A stretch of DNA of 49,957 nucleotides from an uncultured Geobacteraceae bacterium (GTDB lineage Bacteria > Desulfobacterota > Desulfuromonadia > Geobacterales > Pseudopelobacteraceae). The stretch spans positions 1 through 49,957 of the forward strand of contig CAIYDX010000205.1 in NCBI GenBank assembly GCA_903925005.1, given 5' to 3'. Of this stretch, positions 14,236-23,259 are shown in pieces (the first letter of the stretch is position 1; each line of letters opens with the position of its first letter). The notes below the pieces were generated by a model. The model worked only from the letters and a program-made list of their open reading frames with translations, was not told the origin of the DNA and did not search any database. The position numbers were made by a program, and so were the translations under genes.

Positions 14236-17163
14236 ATGAAAACGCTCAGTTCTACCGTTATCCTGCTGCTCTTCTTATCTTCCGTTGCCTTTGCGGCACG
14301 ATTCGACACATCGTTTACCTTTTCCACAATCGAGACTCCGCATTTTTCGATCCATTTCCATCAGGGACTGGAAGCGGTTGCCCAGAAGGCTGCGGTCATT
14401 GCCGAGAATGCGCATGGCAAGCTGACCAGGCAGTTCTCCTGGGAACCGAGTGAAAAAACCGAATTGGTGCTGATCGACAACAGCGACTTTGCGAACGGGT
14501 TCTCCACCGCGTTCCCTTATAATACCATCTACGTCCAGGTAGTCCCGCCGAGCCTCGCATCGACAGTCGGCGAGTACGACGACTGGCTTAAGACCGTGAT
14601 CACGCATGAATATGCTCACATTGTCACTCTGGACCCTTCGCGCGGCTATTCGAAGACGATGCGGACACTCTTCGGTAAGCCGCTTCCAGGATTGGACCCG
14701 CTTTCCGAACTGCTGTTCCTGGTTACGGCTCCGCCGAATGTTTTTATGCCGCGCTGGTGGCACGAAGGGATAGCCACCTGGGCGGAAACGGAGTTTACCG
14801 GAAAGGGACGCGGCAGAAGCAGCTCGTATGAGACCTTTTATCGCATGGCGGTCGCCGAAAATAATTTGCCGACAGTCGACCAGATAAACGGCGATGTTCC
14901 GGACTGGCCCGCCGGGAACATGCCGTACGCCTACGGCTACAAATTGCAACGGTATATCACCGACACCTACGGAAAAGACGCCCTCGGTAAGCTGAGTATT
15001 GCCCATGCGGGGCGTTTTCCTTATTTCATCAGCACTCCGCCGGAAGAGCTGTTCGGCGGGAAAAACTATCGAGATCTTTATGCTGACATGATAGCCGCGC
15101 TGAAACGCGAGGAGTCGCAACAGATAGCTGCCCTCGCTGCGGTTCCGTTTACCCCGCTCCGCACGGTCTCGAACCGTGGGGAAGTGCTGACCAATCCAAG
15201 GTATTCTCCGGATGGCAGCCATATCGCCTTCACAAGGCATGACCCGCACGATCACGGCTCCACGGTTATTACCGACAAGAGTGGGAGCGCAATCGTGGCA
15301 GAATTCCGGCGCAACATTTCGGATGGAAGCAACTGCTGGTCGCCTGATGGGGGGAACCTCTTCTTCACCCAAGCCGAGATCAATAAAGGCTTTAACGCTT
15401 ACCAGGATTTGTATGCATTTGATCTCGCGCACAAGTCGATCACCCGCATTACCCGTGGTCAACGTCTGGGAGATGTGGACATCTCTCCCGACGGCAAGCG
15501 CTTCGCAGCCGTTGTCAGCAGACGGGGAAGCCAGAATCTGGCGTTGATCGAAATGCCCGTTCCGGGCGCTGTCGCCGCACCGCCACGGCTTGTCACCGAC
15601 CATGCGCTGCAGCGGGTCTCCTCGCCGCGCTGGTCGCCCGATGGCACGATGATTACCTATGCGCTCACCGACAATGCCGGGCAGACCGCGATCCATATTT
15701 ACGATATTGGCCCCTGCAGGGCCCGCACGCTTTTTACCGTGAATCATAACGTGGCTTTCCCGGCCTGGTCCAGGGACGGTTCTTATCTAATCTATACCTC
15801 CGACGAGACCGGGGTGTTCAATCTCTTTGCTTATGACTTGAAGGAGGGGAAAAGCCACCAGGTGAGCCATCTGCTCGGGGCGGCGCTGCAGCCGGATCTC
15901 TCTCCCGACGGCACGGCGATACTCTTTTCAAGTTATGACTCGCATGGTTTCAGTATCGTGCAGATGCCGTTCGACCGAAAAACGTGGTTGGCAGTGAGAG
16001 GTCCTGCTTTGCCGAGAGGGCTCGAAATGTCAGCCGCCGGCGGCAATGAGGGCGCTATAGCCGAGAGCGGGGCGCAGGCATCTGCTGCTTCCCCTTACAA
16101 TCCGCTCCGGACGCTTTTACCGCACTTCTGGCTGCCGAGAATTTCAGGGGACGGATCGGACAAAGCGGTATTCGGTCTGTTCACTGCAGGCGAGGACGTG
16201 CTTGGTTACAACAGCTACTCGCTCACCGCCGATTACGGATCAGTCAGGAAACGCAGCTATTTCAATCTCAACTACCAAAACGATTACTTCTATCCGACCT
16301 TTTTTCTGAAGGCGCATGCGGAGCCGTTTCTTTATGCCAACCTGCTGCAGAGGGGCGACTACTATGAATTGAACCAGGGGGTCACCCTCGGGGTGTCCTA
16401 TCCGATCAACTTTATGGAATCACGATACAGTATCACCGCAGGGTATCAACTGCAGGATCAGAGGGCACTCAGCGCCCTGGACAGCAGCGGCAGGTTCAAT
16501 GGCGTATCCGTCTTTCAGGGGCGACAGGACAATCTGTTCACCGGCATAAGCTTTGACAATGTTCTCAGGTATCCATACTCGATCAGTTCCGAGGAGGGAC
16601 GACGCATAGCGTTAATGTACCGCCGCTATGACCGCAACCTCGGCAGTGACCTGGATCTGTCGAAATACAGCGCCGAGTACCAGGAATTTTTCCGTTTGCC
16701 GCTCTCTTCACAGAAACATCAGATAATCTATCTCCGCCTTGCCGGCGCTCTGGCCGACATCGACCCGAAGTACGGTCAGCAGGCGTTTCAGATAGGAGGG
16801 GTCCCCTCTGACTTGAATCTGTATCCGCTGCGCGGTTATCCGGAACGCTCGGCGACCGGCAAATACCTCGCCACCGGAACTCTCGAATACCGGGCGCCGC
16901 TATTTTATCCGATGCGCGGCTTCAGCACAACGCCGGCTTTTGCGGAAAAAATTCATAGCGCGATCTTTGTCGATGCGGGACAGGTCTGGGATGACCGCAC
17001 ACCTTTCAGCGGCAGCAATGTCAAGGTTGGCGCGGGAGTAGAGCTGCGCATGGACGTGACGCTTGGCTACCAGTTGAAGGTAACCCCCGCTCTTGGTGTT
17101 GCCCATGGCTTTAGTCAAGGGGGAGAGAGCCAGGTATACTTCACCGTGTATCTGGATCTTTGA
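14236..17163 (+). CDS. Exported peptidase-MA-like/TolB-like propeller/outer-membrane barrel protein
   Basis: 975 residues with a signal peptide (residues 1-20, cut after AFA-A). Three parts are visible. Residues about 25-290 carry a gluzincin-like site, H124-E-Y-A-H128, and a second WWHEG motif (H176, E177), as in peptidase-MA-type domains. Residues about 310-600 hold at least six WD40-like/TolB propeller repeats (YSPDGSHIAFTR, WSPDGGNLFFTQ, ISPDGKRFAAV, WSPDGTMITYAL, WSRDGSYLIYTS, LSPDGTAILFSS). Residues about 650-975 look like an outer-membrane barrel of the surface-antigen (BamA C-terminal) type, ending in alternating hydrophobics with a terminal Leu. Likely an outer-membrane protein with a periplasmic protease/propeller. 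A possible promoter (TTGACT at about 14174) is weak. Confidence 0.85.
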   Translation: MKTLSSTVILLLFLSSVAFAARFDTSFTFSTIETPHFSIHFHQGLEAVAQKAAVIAENAHGKLTRQFSWEPSEKTELVLIDNSDFANGFSTAFPYNTIYVQVVPPSLASTVGEYDDWLKTVITHEYAHIVTLDPSRGYSKTMRTLFGKPLPGLDPLSELLFLVTAPPNVFMPRWWHEGIATWAETEFTGKGRGRSSSYETFYRMAVAENNLPTVDQINGDVPDWPAGNMPYAYGYKLQRYITDTYGKDALGKLSIAHAGRFPYFISTPPEELFGGKNYRDLYADMIAALKREESQQIAALAAVPFTPLRTVSNRGEVLTNPRYSPDGSHIAFTRHDPHDHGSTVITDKSGSAIVAEFRRNISDGSNCWSPDGGNLFFTQAEINKGFNAYQDLYAFDLAHKSITRITRGQRLGDVDISPDGKRFAAVVSRRGSQNLALIEMPVPGAVAAPPRLVTDHALQRVSSPRWSPDGTMITYALTDNAGQTAIHIYDIGPCRARTLFTVNHNVAFPAWSRDGSYLIYTSDETGVFNLFAYDLKEGKSHQVSHLLGAALQPDLSPDGTAILFSSYDSHGFSIVQMPFDRKTWLAVRGPALPRGLEMSAAGGNEGAIAESGAQASAASPYNPLRTLLPHFWLPRISGDGSDKAVFGLFTAGEDVLGYNSYSLTADYGSVRKRSYFNLNYQNDYFYPTFFLKAHAEPFLYANLLQRGDYYELNQGVTLGVSYPINFMESRYSITAGYQLQDQRALSALDSSGRFNGVSVFQGRQDNLFTGISFDNVLRYPYSISSEEGRRIALMYRRYDRNLGSDLDLSKYSAEYQEFFRLPLSSQKHQIIYLRLAGALADIDPKYGQQAFQIGGVPSDLNLYPLRGYPERSATGKYLATGTLEYRAPLFYPMRGFSTTPAFAEKIHSAIFVDAGQVWDDRTPFSGSNVKVGAGVELRMDVTLGYQLKVTPALGVAHGFSQGGESQVYFTVYLDL

Positions 17164-17200
17164 GATAATTGATCTTAGGGATTTGGGAATTATTAAAATA

Positions 17201-17315
17201 CCGTTTTTGACTTGTAGGGGCTAAGCAAGTTTCATCTGCTTCGCCCGCCTTTGAATCGGTGCCAACAAGGGTAAAGCAGGTGAAGCGTTTGCTTTACCCC
17301 TACGTTTAAAAACGG
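17201..17315. repeat. 90-bp paired-hairpin repeat, copy 1
   Basis: Core 17214-17303 starts GTAGGGGC and ends ACCCCTAC, and contains two tandem hairpins with arms of the AAGCAGG/CTGCTT kind. The core is flanked by CCGTTTTT and AAAAACGG, extending the inverted ends. Very similar to 17728-17841; the two copies flank one small gene. It has the architecture of a paired REP or MITE-like element. Confidence 0.8.
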
Positions 17316-17338
17316 TAAATCAGCATTTTCTGCATCCC

Positions 17339-17719
17339 TTATTCCAGCGTCTTGGCATCAACGGCAAAATATTCCGATTCACCGAAGCAGGTTGTCGGGA
17401 CACCTTTATGTTGTTCGTAGAAGAGTGAAACTTTTTTACCCACCGACGAATTGATTTTGTCGATTACCCCTTTGTCACGCACTGAAAAAAGGAATTTTTC
17501 CGGCAATGCACCTGGTACCGGCAGCATCTGCAACTCCCCTTCCCAGGTTTTGCAGATCCACCCTTTTTCAGAGAATTTTTGGACGTATCCGATTCTCTCC
17601 CCTTTGGAATAACTCAAAGTAAGCGCGGTCTTGACATACCCTGCAGTGAGAACTACCGCAGCGACAATCAGCAGTATAGAAAATTTGACCGTTTTTTTCT
17701 TGATTTCTTCGAACGTCAT
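17339..17719 (-). CDS. Small membrane-anchored hypothetical protein
   Basis: 126 residues from the ATG at 17719, which follows GGAGGATCAA; the frame's longer version (to 17791) is encoded by the repeat next to it and should be ignored. One N-terminal membrane helix (residues about 12-32, ILLIVAAVVLTAGYV), then about 90 residues outside, with three cysteines. Not recognised. It lies alone between two copies of a 90-bp hairpin repeat; no operon partner. Confidence 0.65.
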   Translation of the reverse strand: MTFEEIKKKTVKFSILLIVAAVVLTAGYVKTALTLSYSKGERIGYVQKFSEKGWICKTWEGELQMLPVPGALPEKFLFSVRDKGVIDKINSSVGKKVSLFYEQHKGVPTTCFGESEYFAVDAKTLE

Positions 17720-17727
17720 TTGATCCT

Positions 17728-17841
17728 CCGTTTTGATTGTAGGGGCGAAGCAGGTTTCAACTGCTTCGCCCGCCTTTGATCTCTGTGGCAAAAGGGCGAA
17801 GCAGGTTGAGCTTTTGCTTCGCCCCTACATGAAATAAACGG
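17728..17841. repeat. 90-bp paired-hairpin repeat, copy 2
   Basis: Core 17739-17828 from GTAGGGGCGAAGCAGG to GCTTCGCCCCTAC. Inside are two hairpins, each opening GGGCGAAGCAGG and closing CTTCGCCC. Flanked by CCGTTTT and AAACGG. More symmetric than copy 1. Its left end touches the ribosome binding site of the small gene at 17339-17719. Confidence 0.8.
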
Positions 17842-17881
17842 TATATTTGTAATTGCCGGCTCTCTTATTCTGTATTCATGG

Positions 17882-19432
17882 TTATGATAACGGGTTAGAA
17901 GAATTTGACTCCTGTCCGGCCGGCTGTTGAGCGATCGGTGTCCGGTTCTTAACCGCAAACACCTTGATCCCCGCTTTTGTCTCCAGTGGACAGACATTCT
18001 CGCAGATGCCGCAACCGTTACAGATCTCTTCCACCAGATAAGGCTCCTTGACCGTTTTGAGCCGGCCGTCAAGCCCCATGACCTGGACGTCGCGGGAGCG
18101 GATAGCCTTCTCCGGAATCGGGCAGTGCTCTTCACAGACGATACAGTCGATCTTGCGGGCAAACGGCAGACAGTGATTCTTGTCGAAGACCCCCTTGCCG
18201 ATTACTTCGCGCCGTTTTGTCTCTACCGGCAGTGACGGGATCGCTCCGGTCGGGCAGACCTGGCCGCAGAGGGTGCAGTTGTATTCGCAATATCCGAGCT
18301 TTGGGATAACCAGAGGGGTGTAGATTCCTTCTAAACCTGCCTGATACGAAGCGGGATACAGCGCGTTCTTCAGACAGACCTTCATGCATTCTCCACACCT
18401 GACACATTTTTTCAGGAAGTCATCCTCACTCCGTACGCCCGGCGGGCGGAGCAGGCACGACTCATTCTCTGGATAGCGAAAACGGGTCGGCAGTGCCAGC
18501 AGCACACCACCCGCGATCCCCCCCAGCAGCAGTCGTCTTTCCGGCAGAAACGGTTCGCTTCCCTTCTGCTTCAGTGAAGGGCGGAAGGATATCCGGTCAT
18601 GCGGGCACCCCTCCCGGCACTCCATGCAGAGGATACATTCATCCTTGAGCAGAACGTCACCGCTAAAACTGGTCGGGCAGAGTTTGCGGCACTCTCCGCA
18701 GTCGCCGCATACCGTCATCGGCACACGGCTGAAGAGTGAAAACCTTCCCAGCAATCCGAGAAGCGTCCCCAATGGGCAGAGGTTCCGGCACCAGTTACGC
18801 GTTTCAAAACGCTCCAGTGCGATGATGCCGATCAGGATGGCCGTCGAAAGAAGCGCCAGCGGATAGAGTGTATCGCGGAACGGCAGCAGGTTGTCGCGGA
18901 TCAGGTTATAAGCCGGTGCCATGGCATCGCGCCGCTCGCCGATCATCCGGTACAGCCCGACCCACCCCTCCTTGGCTGTGAGGCCAAGGAGCGGGTAGAG
19001 TAGAAATGTCAGAGCACGCAGCAGGATGGCCATCGGGTCCAGCAAGCCGCTCAGATTGAGATTGAACAGCGAAGCCGTCAATAGCGGCAGCAGCAGCCAG
19101 TATTTGGTGTTTCCCTTGAGTGCCCTGATCGGCGCAGTTTTGCGGATCTTAACTGTTATCAGGTCGAGGACCGTCCCGAGCGGACAGATCCAACCGCAGA
19201 AAAAGCGCCCAAGCAGCAGTGTCGCGATGACCATCAGAGCGGCCGGCAGCAGCAGCCAGGTCCATGACTTTGTTGCCAAAAGCCAACTTAACAGCACCAG
19301 TGGATCAACCCTGAAAAAGGCATTGACCGCGGCATTGATTTCATCATGGCCACGGTATTCCGTCTGAACGAACAGGATCAGGAACAGAGCCAGAAAGAAC
19401 AGTTGACTGCAGCGGGGCAGGGTACGCTTCAC
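17882..19432 (-). CDS. Membrane polyferredoxin, NapH/YccM-like 4Fe-4S protein
   Basis: 516 residues, GTG start 4 bases after the DUF362 gene with GAAGG upstream. The N-terminal half has several membrane helices with NapH-type motifs (CGWICPLGT near residue 75, CRNLCPLGT near 215). The C-terminal half has at least five cysteine clusters of [4Fe-4S] type: CGDCGECRKLCP, CILCMECREGCP, CVRCGECMKVC, CTLCGQVCP, CNGCGICENVCP, plus CIVCEEHCP. It is expected to move electrons between the quinone pool or an external donor and the partner protein upstream. The exact redox partner is not known. Confidence 0.9.
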   Translation of the reverse strand: MKRTLPRCSQLFFLALFLILFVQTEYRGHDEINAAVNAFFRVDPLVLLSWLLATKSWTWLLLPAALMVIATLLLGRFFCGWICPLGTVLDLITVKIRKTAPIRALKGNTKYWLLLPLLTASLFNLNLSGLLDPMAILLRALTFLLYPLLGLTAKEGWVGLYRMIGERRDAMAPAYNLIRDNLLPFRDTLYPLALLSTAILIGIIALERFETRNWCRNLCPLGTLLGLLGRFSLFSRVPMTVCGDCGECRKLCPTSFSGDVLLKDECILCMECREGCPHDRISFRPSLKQKGSEPFLPERRLLLGGIAGGVLLALPTRFRYPENESCLLRPPGVRSEDDFLKKCVRCGECMKVCLKNALYPASYQAGLEGIYTPLVIPKLGYCEYNCTLCGQVCPTGAIPSLPVETKRREVIGKGVFDKNHCLPFARKIDCIVCEEHCPIPEKAIRSRDVQVMGLDGRLKTVKEPYLVEEICNGCGICENVCPLETKAGIKVFAVKNRTPIAQQPAGQESNSSNPLS

Positions 19433-19436
19433 GGTG

Positions 19437-20321
19437 CTACGCCTTCACGATCTTGATCTTGTCCAGGTTCATCTCGCCGAGGCCGCGCTTGTATGCCGCC
19501 ACCGTCACCGGGATGTCGCCCGGTTTCATGCCGAACAGTGTGGTGGCAAAGGCATCGGCGGCAACAGTATCGGTCGAGGCGATCACCTTGTTAAGCACCT
19601 TGACGTCGGCGATATTGCCCCCTTGAGGTCCGTGAGCGGTAAGGATGCGGGTTGCATCGATAATCGTGAGATGACACTTGACATGGGCATTGACATCCGC
19701 CAGGGCGGCTTCCAGGTTGCGGTGGATGTTCCCGCGTGTTCCCCCCATGATCCCCATGACATTTTTCAAGCCGAGGGTCAGCTTGGAAAGCGTATGGTGC
19801 TTGGCGACCGGCACGTTGATGTAGACATTGGCCGAAAGCGCTTCGTCATACAGTTCCCATTCCTTCAGGCACGCGCCGTTCAATGTCACTTTTCTGAACC
19901 GCTCCGTCTCAATATGCTTGCATTGGACCCCTTTCATCCCTTTCAGGGCGCCTTCGATCCCGCTGTTGACATAGCAACGGCGTGAATCGTTGCAGGTGTT
20001 GTCGAAGACCTTGACCTTTTTGGCCCCTGCGGCCAGACACTCTTCGACCACTGCCCGCACGACCAGGGGATGGGTATTGGCGGCAAGTTCGCTTGACCGG
20101 TCCCATCCGATGTTGGGCTTGACCACAACGATGTCTCCTGGCTTGACAAACCGTCTCATTCCGCCGAGGGCGTTGATGGCCTTTCGGGTTATGGCCGGGT
20201 AGTCAGTCCCTTCCGCCACCGCCACAAGAGACTGTTCGCGTGCAGCAAGTGCTTCGTTGATCAGCACGGGGGCCAGCAAAACCGCGGCTCCGGTGGTTTT
20301 TATGAATGTCCGTCTGTCCAT
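19437..20321 (-). CDS. DUF362 domain protein with Tat-like signal
   Basis: 294 residues from the ATG at 20321, since GGAGGGACAC lies directly upstream; an upstream ATG at 20333 would overlap that site. N-terminus MDRRTFIKTTGAAVLLAPVL is a twin-arginine-type export signal, so it is probably a periplasmic protein. The body matches DUF362 (VVVKPNIGWDRSSELAANTHP, VKVFDNTCNDSRRCY, INVPVAKHHTLSKLTLGLKNVMG). The function of DUF362 is unknown; it is often paired with ferredoxin-like proteins, as here with the polyferredoxin 4 bases downstream. Confidence 0.9.
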   Translation of the reverse strand: MDRRTFIKTTGAAVLLAPVLINEALAAREQSLVAVAEGTDYPAITRKAINALGGMRRFVKPGDIVVVKPNIGWDRSSELAANTHPLVVRAVVEECLAAGAKKVKVFDNTCNDSRRCYVNSGIEGALKGMKGVQCKHIETERFRKVTLNGACLKEWELYDEALSANVYINVPVAKHHTLSKLTLGLKNVMGIMGGTRGNIHRNLEAALADVNAHVKCHLTIIDATRILTAHGPQGGNIADVKVLNKVIASTDTVAADAFATTLFGMKPGDIPVTVAAYKRGLGEMNLDKIKIVKA

Positions 20322-20506
20322 GTGTCCCTCCATGAATATACGCTAAATATTGGTAAAATATAAGGTGCTGTCGGCGTGATTGTACGCTTATCCGAGTTTT
20401 TTTCAAGCAGACAAAAGCAGAAAAGAGCCGTAATAATTTCTGTTTCCGTTTTGTTGTTACGCTTCCTCAATAAACAGAAAACCTTATTCACCTTACTGAA
20501 TATTGA

Positions 20507-20556
20507 TTGACATCAAACTTAATAATGCATTACAATTACAGAAAGTAATGAATTAC
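20507..20556 (+). promoter_or_regulatory. Promoter and operator of the AbrB-PIN toxin–antitoxin pair
   Basis: -35 TTGACA at 20507 and -10 TACAAT at 20531, 18 bases apart. Downstream lies the palindrome GTAATGAATTAC (20545-20556), and CATTAC at 20528 is complementary to GTAATG at 20545. Such repeats at the start site fit autoregulation by the AbrB-type antitoxin. The rest of the gap 20322-20577 shows nothing else. Confidence 0.55.
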
Positions 20557-20577
20557 GAAAGCGCGAGGTTTTCTATA

Positions 20578-20817
20578 ATGGCATATTCAGCGACTATCAC
20601 ATCAAAAGGGCAGATTACAATTCCACGCGCTGCCAGACAAGCATTAAATACCTCTACTGTTGACATTGAGGTTCAGGGTAATCTGGTTATTTTGCGTCCG
20701 GTTCAGAGTGTTGCCGGTTCGCTGGCTGCATATCAACATGGCACTGAATCCTTTGAAGAAATAAGAAGCAAGGTGTGGCAGGAGGTTGCCGATGAAAAAA
20801 CGGGTAAGCCTTCCTGA
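20578..20817 (+). CDS. AbrB/MazE-type antitoxin (VapB-like)
   Basis: 80 residues from the ATG at 20578; a longer frame from 20503 begins inside the promoter. The N-terminus, SATITSKGQITIPRAARQAL, is the swapped-hairpin AbrB DNA-binding domain. The C-terminal tail (residues 50-80) would wrap the toxin. It overlaps the PIN toxin by 26 bases, a typical toxin–antitoxin arrangement. It should bind the palindromes in its own promoter. Confidence 0.9.
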   Translation: MAYSATITSKGQITIPRAARQALNTSTVDIEVQGNLVILRPVQSVAGSLAAYQHGTESFEEIRSKVWQEVADEKTGKPS

Positions 20818-21214
20818 TACTAACTTCATCCTGCGCTATTTACTTCGTGATAACGAGGCACACTTTGTCGAGGCATCGGAATATTTTGAAAAGGTGCGTG
20901 TCGGGAAAGAATCGGCCTTGATTTCTGAATCGGTGCTGGTTGAGTGTCTGTACGTTTTGACGAAACATTATAAGGTGCCGCGTGCAGAGGCAACTAAAAG
21001 TCTCCATGGAATTTTTATTTACAAGGGAGTAATCAACCCCAACCGGGAGGTACTGACCAGAGCGTTGTCACTGTTCGCTGAAACCACATTGGACCCGGTT
21101 GATTGCCTGCTGATTGCAATGACAGCAATCGAAGGCCATGCCGTGAAATCATTTGATCGCGCGTTGTTGAAGCGGATAGTATTTCAAGCCGGTCAAACAA
21201 ACAATGAAAAGTAG
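20792..21214 (+). CDS. PIN-domain toxin (VapC-like ribonuclease)
   Basis: 140 residues from the ATG at 20792 with GGAGG eight bases upstream inside the antitoxin gene. PIN-domain acidic residues: D in LPDTNFILRYLLRD, E in SESVLVECLYVL, D in TTLDPVDCLLIAM and D in VKSFDRAL, which bind Mg2+ for RNA cleavage. Length and overlap fit VapC partners of AbrB antitoxins. No membrane segments. RNA target unknown. Confidence 0.9.
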   Translation: MKKRVSLPDTNFILRYLLRDNEAHFVEASEYFEKVRVGKESALISESVLVECLYVLTKHYKVPRAEATKSLHGIFIYKGVINPNREVLTRALSLFAETTLDPVDCLLIAMTAIEGHAVKSFDRALLKRIVFQAGQTNNEK

Positions 21215-21388
21215 GATCAGTCGAGTCAATAGTAGTTGCGAAGTAGTTCTTAAGCCCGGAGCAGAGCTCACATCAAATGTTTGCGATGTAATTTTCGTGT
21301 CGTTTGAGCTTGTCAAACATCCCCCCAATATGTTAACTTCACAAAATTTTCAACGTCACGAACATGCACATTTACACGGGGGTTTACC

Positions 21389-23257
21389 TTGAACCAGTTT
21401 TACAAGAATCTCTCTCTCTGGCTGGTTATCAGCCTGATGATGATCCTGCTTTTCAATATGTTCAACAAACCGCGACCGACCGCAGAGAAGCTTAACTTCA
21501 GCGATTTCATGACCCAGGTTGAAACCGGCAAGATTACCTCGGTCGTTATTCAGGGCAATGATATTTCCGGCAAGTTCGAAGGGAAGGACGGCAAGGAGTT
21601 TCACACCTATAAGCCGTATTCCGATGCCGATCTGACCAAGAAACTGCTGGAGAAGAAGGTTACGATCAATGCCAAACCGGAAGAGGAAAAGTTCTCCTGG
21701 TTTTCGATATTTATCTCCTGGTTTCCGCTGATCCTTTTGGTAGGCGTCTGGATTTTCTTCATGCGTCAGATGCAGATGGGTGGGGGAAAGGCGATGTCGT
21801 TCGGCAAGAGCCGCGCCAAGCTGCTGACCGAGGCTCAAGGGAAGATTACCTTTGAAGATGTCGCCGGTATTGAAGAGGCCAAGGAGGAGCTGGAAGAGAT
21901 CATCGCTTTTTTGAAAGAGCCGAAGAAATTTACCGCGCTCGGCGGAAAAATTCCCAAAGGGGTGCTGTTGGTAGGCCCTCCGGGAACCGGCAAAACATTG
22001 CTGGCCCGCGCGGTTGCCGGTGAAGCTGGTGTCCCGTTCTTTTCGATATCCGGATCGGATTTTGTCGAGATGTTTGTCGGCGTCGGCGCGAGCCGCGTTC
22101 GCGACCTGTTTTTGCAGGGTAAAAAGAGCGCTCCGTGCATTATCTTTATCGATGAAATCGATGCGGTTGGTCGCCACCGCGGCGCCGGCATGGGGGGAGG
22201 ACATGATGAACGCGAGCAGACTCTCAACCAGCTGCTGGTGGAGATGGACGGTTTTGAGTCAAATGAAGGGGTGATCCTGATTGCGGCCACCAACCGTCCT
22301 GACGTCCTTGACCCCGCTCTGCTGCGTCCCGGTCGTTTTGACCGTCAGGTCGTTGTGCCGCGCCCTGATGTCAAGGGACGCGAAATGATTTTGAAAGTAC
22401 ACTCCAAAAAGGTGCCGCTCTCCGCCGATGTCGATCTGGCGGTAATTGCCCGAGGTACCCCCGGTTTTTCCGGTGCCGATCTGGCCAACCTGGTTAATGA
22501 GGCGGCCCTGCTGGCTGCCCGCCTGAATAAGACTGTTGCCGACCCTACCGACTTCGATAGTGCCAAGGACAAGGTCCTTATGGGGGTCGAGCGGCGCAGC
22601 ATGGTTATCTCCGACGAGGAGAAAAAGAGTACCGCCTACCACGAAGCTGGCCACACGTTGGTGGCCAAGCTGGTTCCCGGCACTGATCCGGTTCACAAGG
22701 TTTCGATCATACCTCGCGGACGGGCGCTGGGCGTCACGATGCAGCTCCCGATCGAAGACAAGCACAGCTATTCCCGCGAGTCGCTGCTGGCTCGCATTGC
22801 CGTGCTGATGGGGGGACGGGCGGCCGAGGATCTGATCTTCAATACGTTCACAACCGGCGCCGGCAACGACATAGAGCGCGCCACCGATATGGCCCGCAAG
22901 ATGGTCTGTGAATGGGGCATGAGCGACAAAATGGGACCGCTTTCGTTCGGCAAAAAGGATGAATCCATTTTCCTTGGGCGTGAAATGGCAATGCATAAAA
23001 ATTTCAGCGAAAAGACCGCCGAGCATATCGATGACGAGATCAAGCGGATTGTTGATGAATCTTATGAACGCGCCGTTGGGCTGTTGCGTGAAAATATCCA
23101 GAAGCTTCACGACCTGTCCGAATGCCTGATTGAGAAAGAAAACCTGACCGGTGACCAGGTCGATGAAATTATCGCTACAGGCAAATTGGTATGCCCGGAG
23201 CCGCTTCAGCAGCAACCGGTTGAACCGGCCGTTGTGCATACCGATATAACCGCGTAG
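21389..23257 (+). CDS. ftsH: ATP-dependent zinc metalloprotease FtsH
   Basis: Membrane-anchored AAA+ protease that degrades misfolded membrane and regulatory proteins. 622 residues; starts with TTG after ACGGGGG. Two N-terminal membrane helices (residues about 6-25 and 104-124), Walker A GPPGTGKT at 196-203, Walker [12 protein letters not shown], the second region of homology [21 protein letters not shown], zinc site H418-E-A-G-H422. Full length. The 174-base gap before it holds only a short palindrome (GTTTGA and TCAAAC at 21302-21318), no convincing promoter. It starts the long housekeeping run; folP follows after two bases. Confidence 0.97.
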   Translation: MNQFYKNLSLWLVISLMMILLFNMFNKPRPTAEKLNFSDFMTQVETGKITSVVIQGNDISGKFEGKDGKEFHTYKPYSDADLTKKLLEKKVTINAKPEEEKFSWFSIFISWFPLILLVGVWIFFMRQMQMGGGKAMSFGKSRAKLLTEAQGKITFEDVAGIEEAKEELEEIIAFLKEPKKFTALGGKIPKGVLLVGPPGTGKTLLARAVAGEAGVPFFSISGSDFVEMFVGVGASRVRDLFLQGKKSAPCIIFIDEIDAVGRHRGAGMGGGHDEREQTLNQLLVEMDGFESNEGVILIAATNRPDVLDPALLRPGRFDRQVVVPRPDVKGREMILKVHSKKVPLSADVDLAVIARGTPGFSGADLANLVNEAALLAARLNKTVADPTDFDSAKDKVLMGVERRSMVISDEEKKSTAYHEAGHTLVAKLVPGTDPVHKVSIIPRGRALGVTMQLPIEDKHSYSRESLLARIAVLMGGRAAEDLIFNTFTTGAGNDIERATDMARKMVCEWGMSDKMGPLSFGKKDESIFLGREMAMHKNFSEKTAEHIDDEIKRIVDESYERAVGLLRENIQKLHDLSECLIEKENLTGDQVDEIIATGKLVCPEPLQQQPVEPAVVHTDITA

Positions 23258-23259
23258 AC

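Noticed and set aside
14275-15747. 490-codon open frame on the minus strand
   Set aside because: It is antisense to the well-supported peptidase/propeller gene and its protein has no recognisable motif or ribosome binding site; such long antisense frames are common opposite GC-rich genes.
17214-17828. CRISPR-like array
   Set aside because: Only two copies of the repeat, 525 bases apart with a gene between them, and each copy is itself a pair of hairpins.
21302-21330. Heat-shock (sigma-32) promoter before ftsH
   Set aside because: CTTGTCA and CCCCAATAT resemble the two boxes but are only about 7 bases apart, too close; a plain promoter is also unclear.
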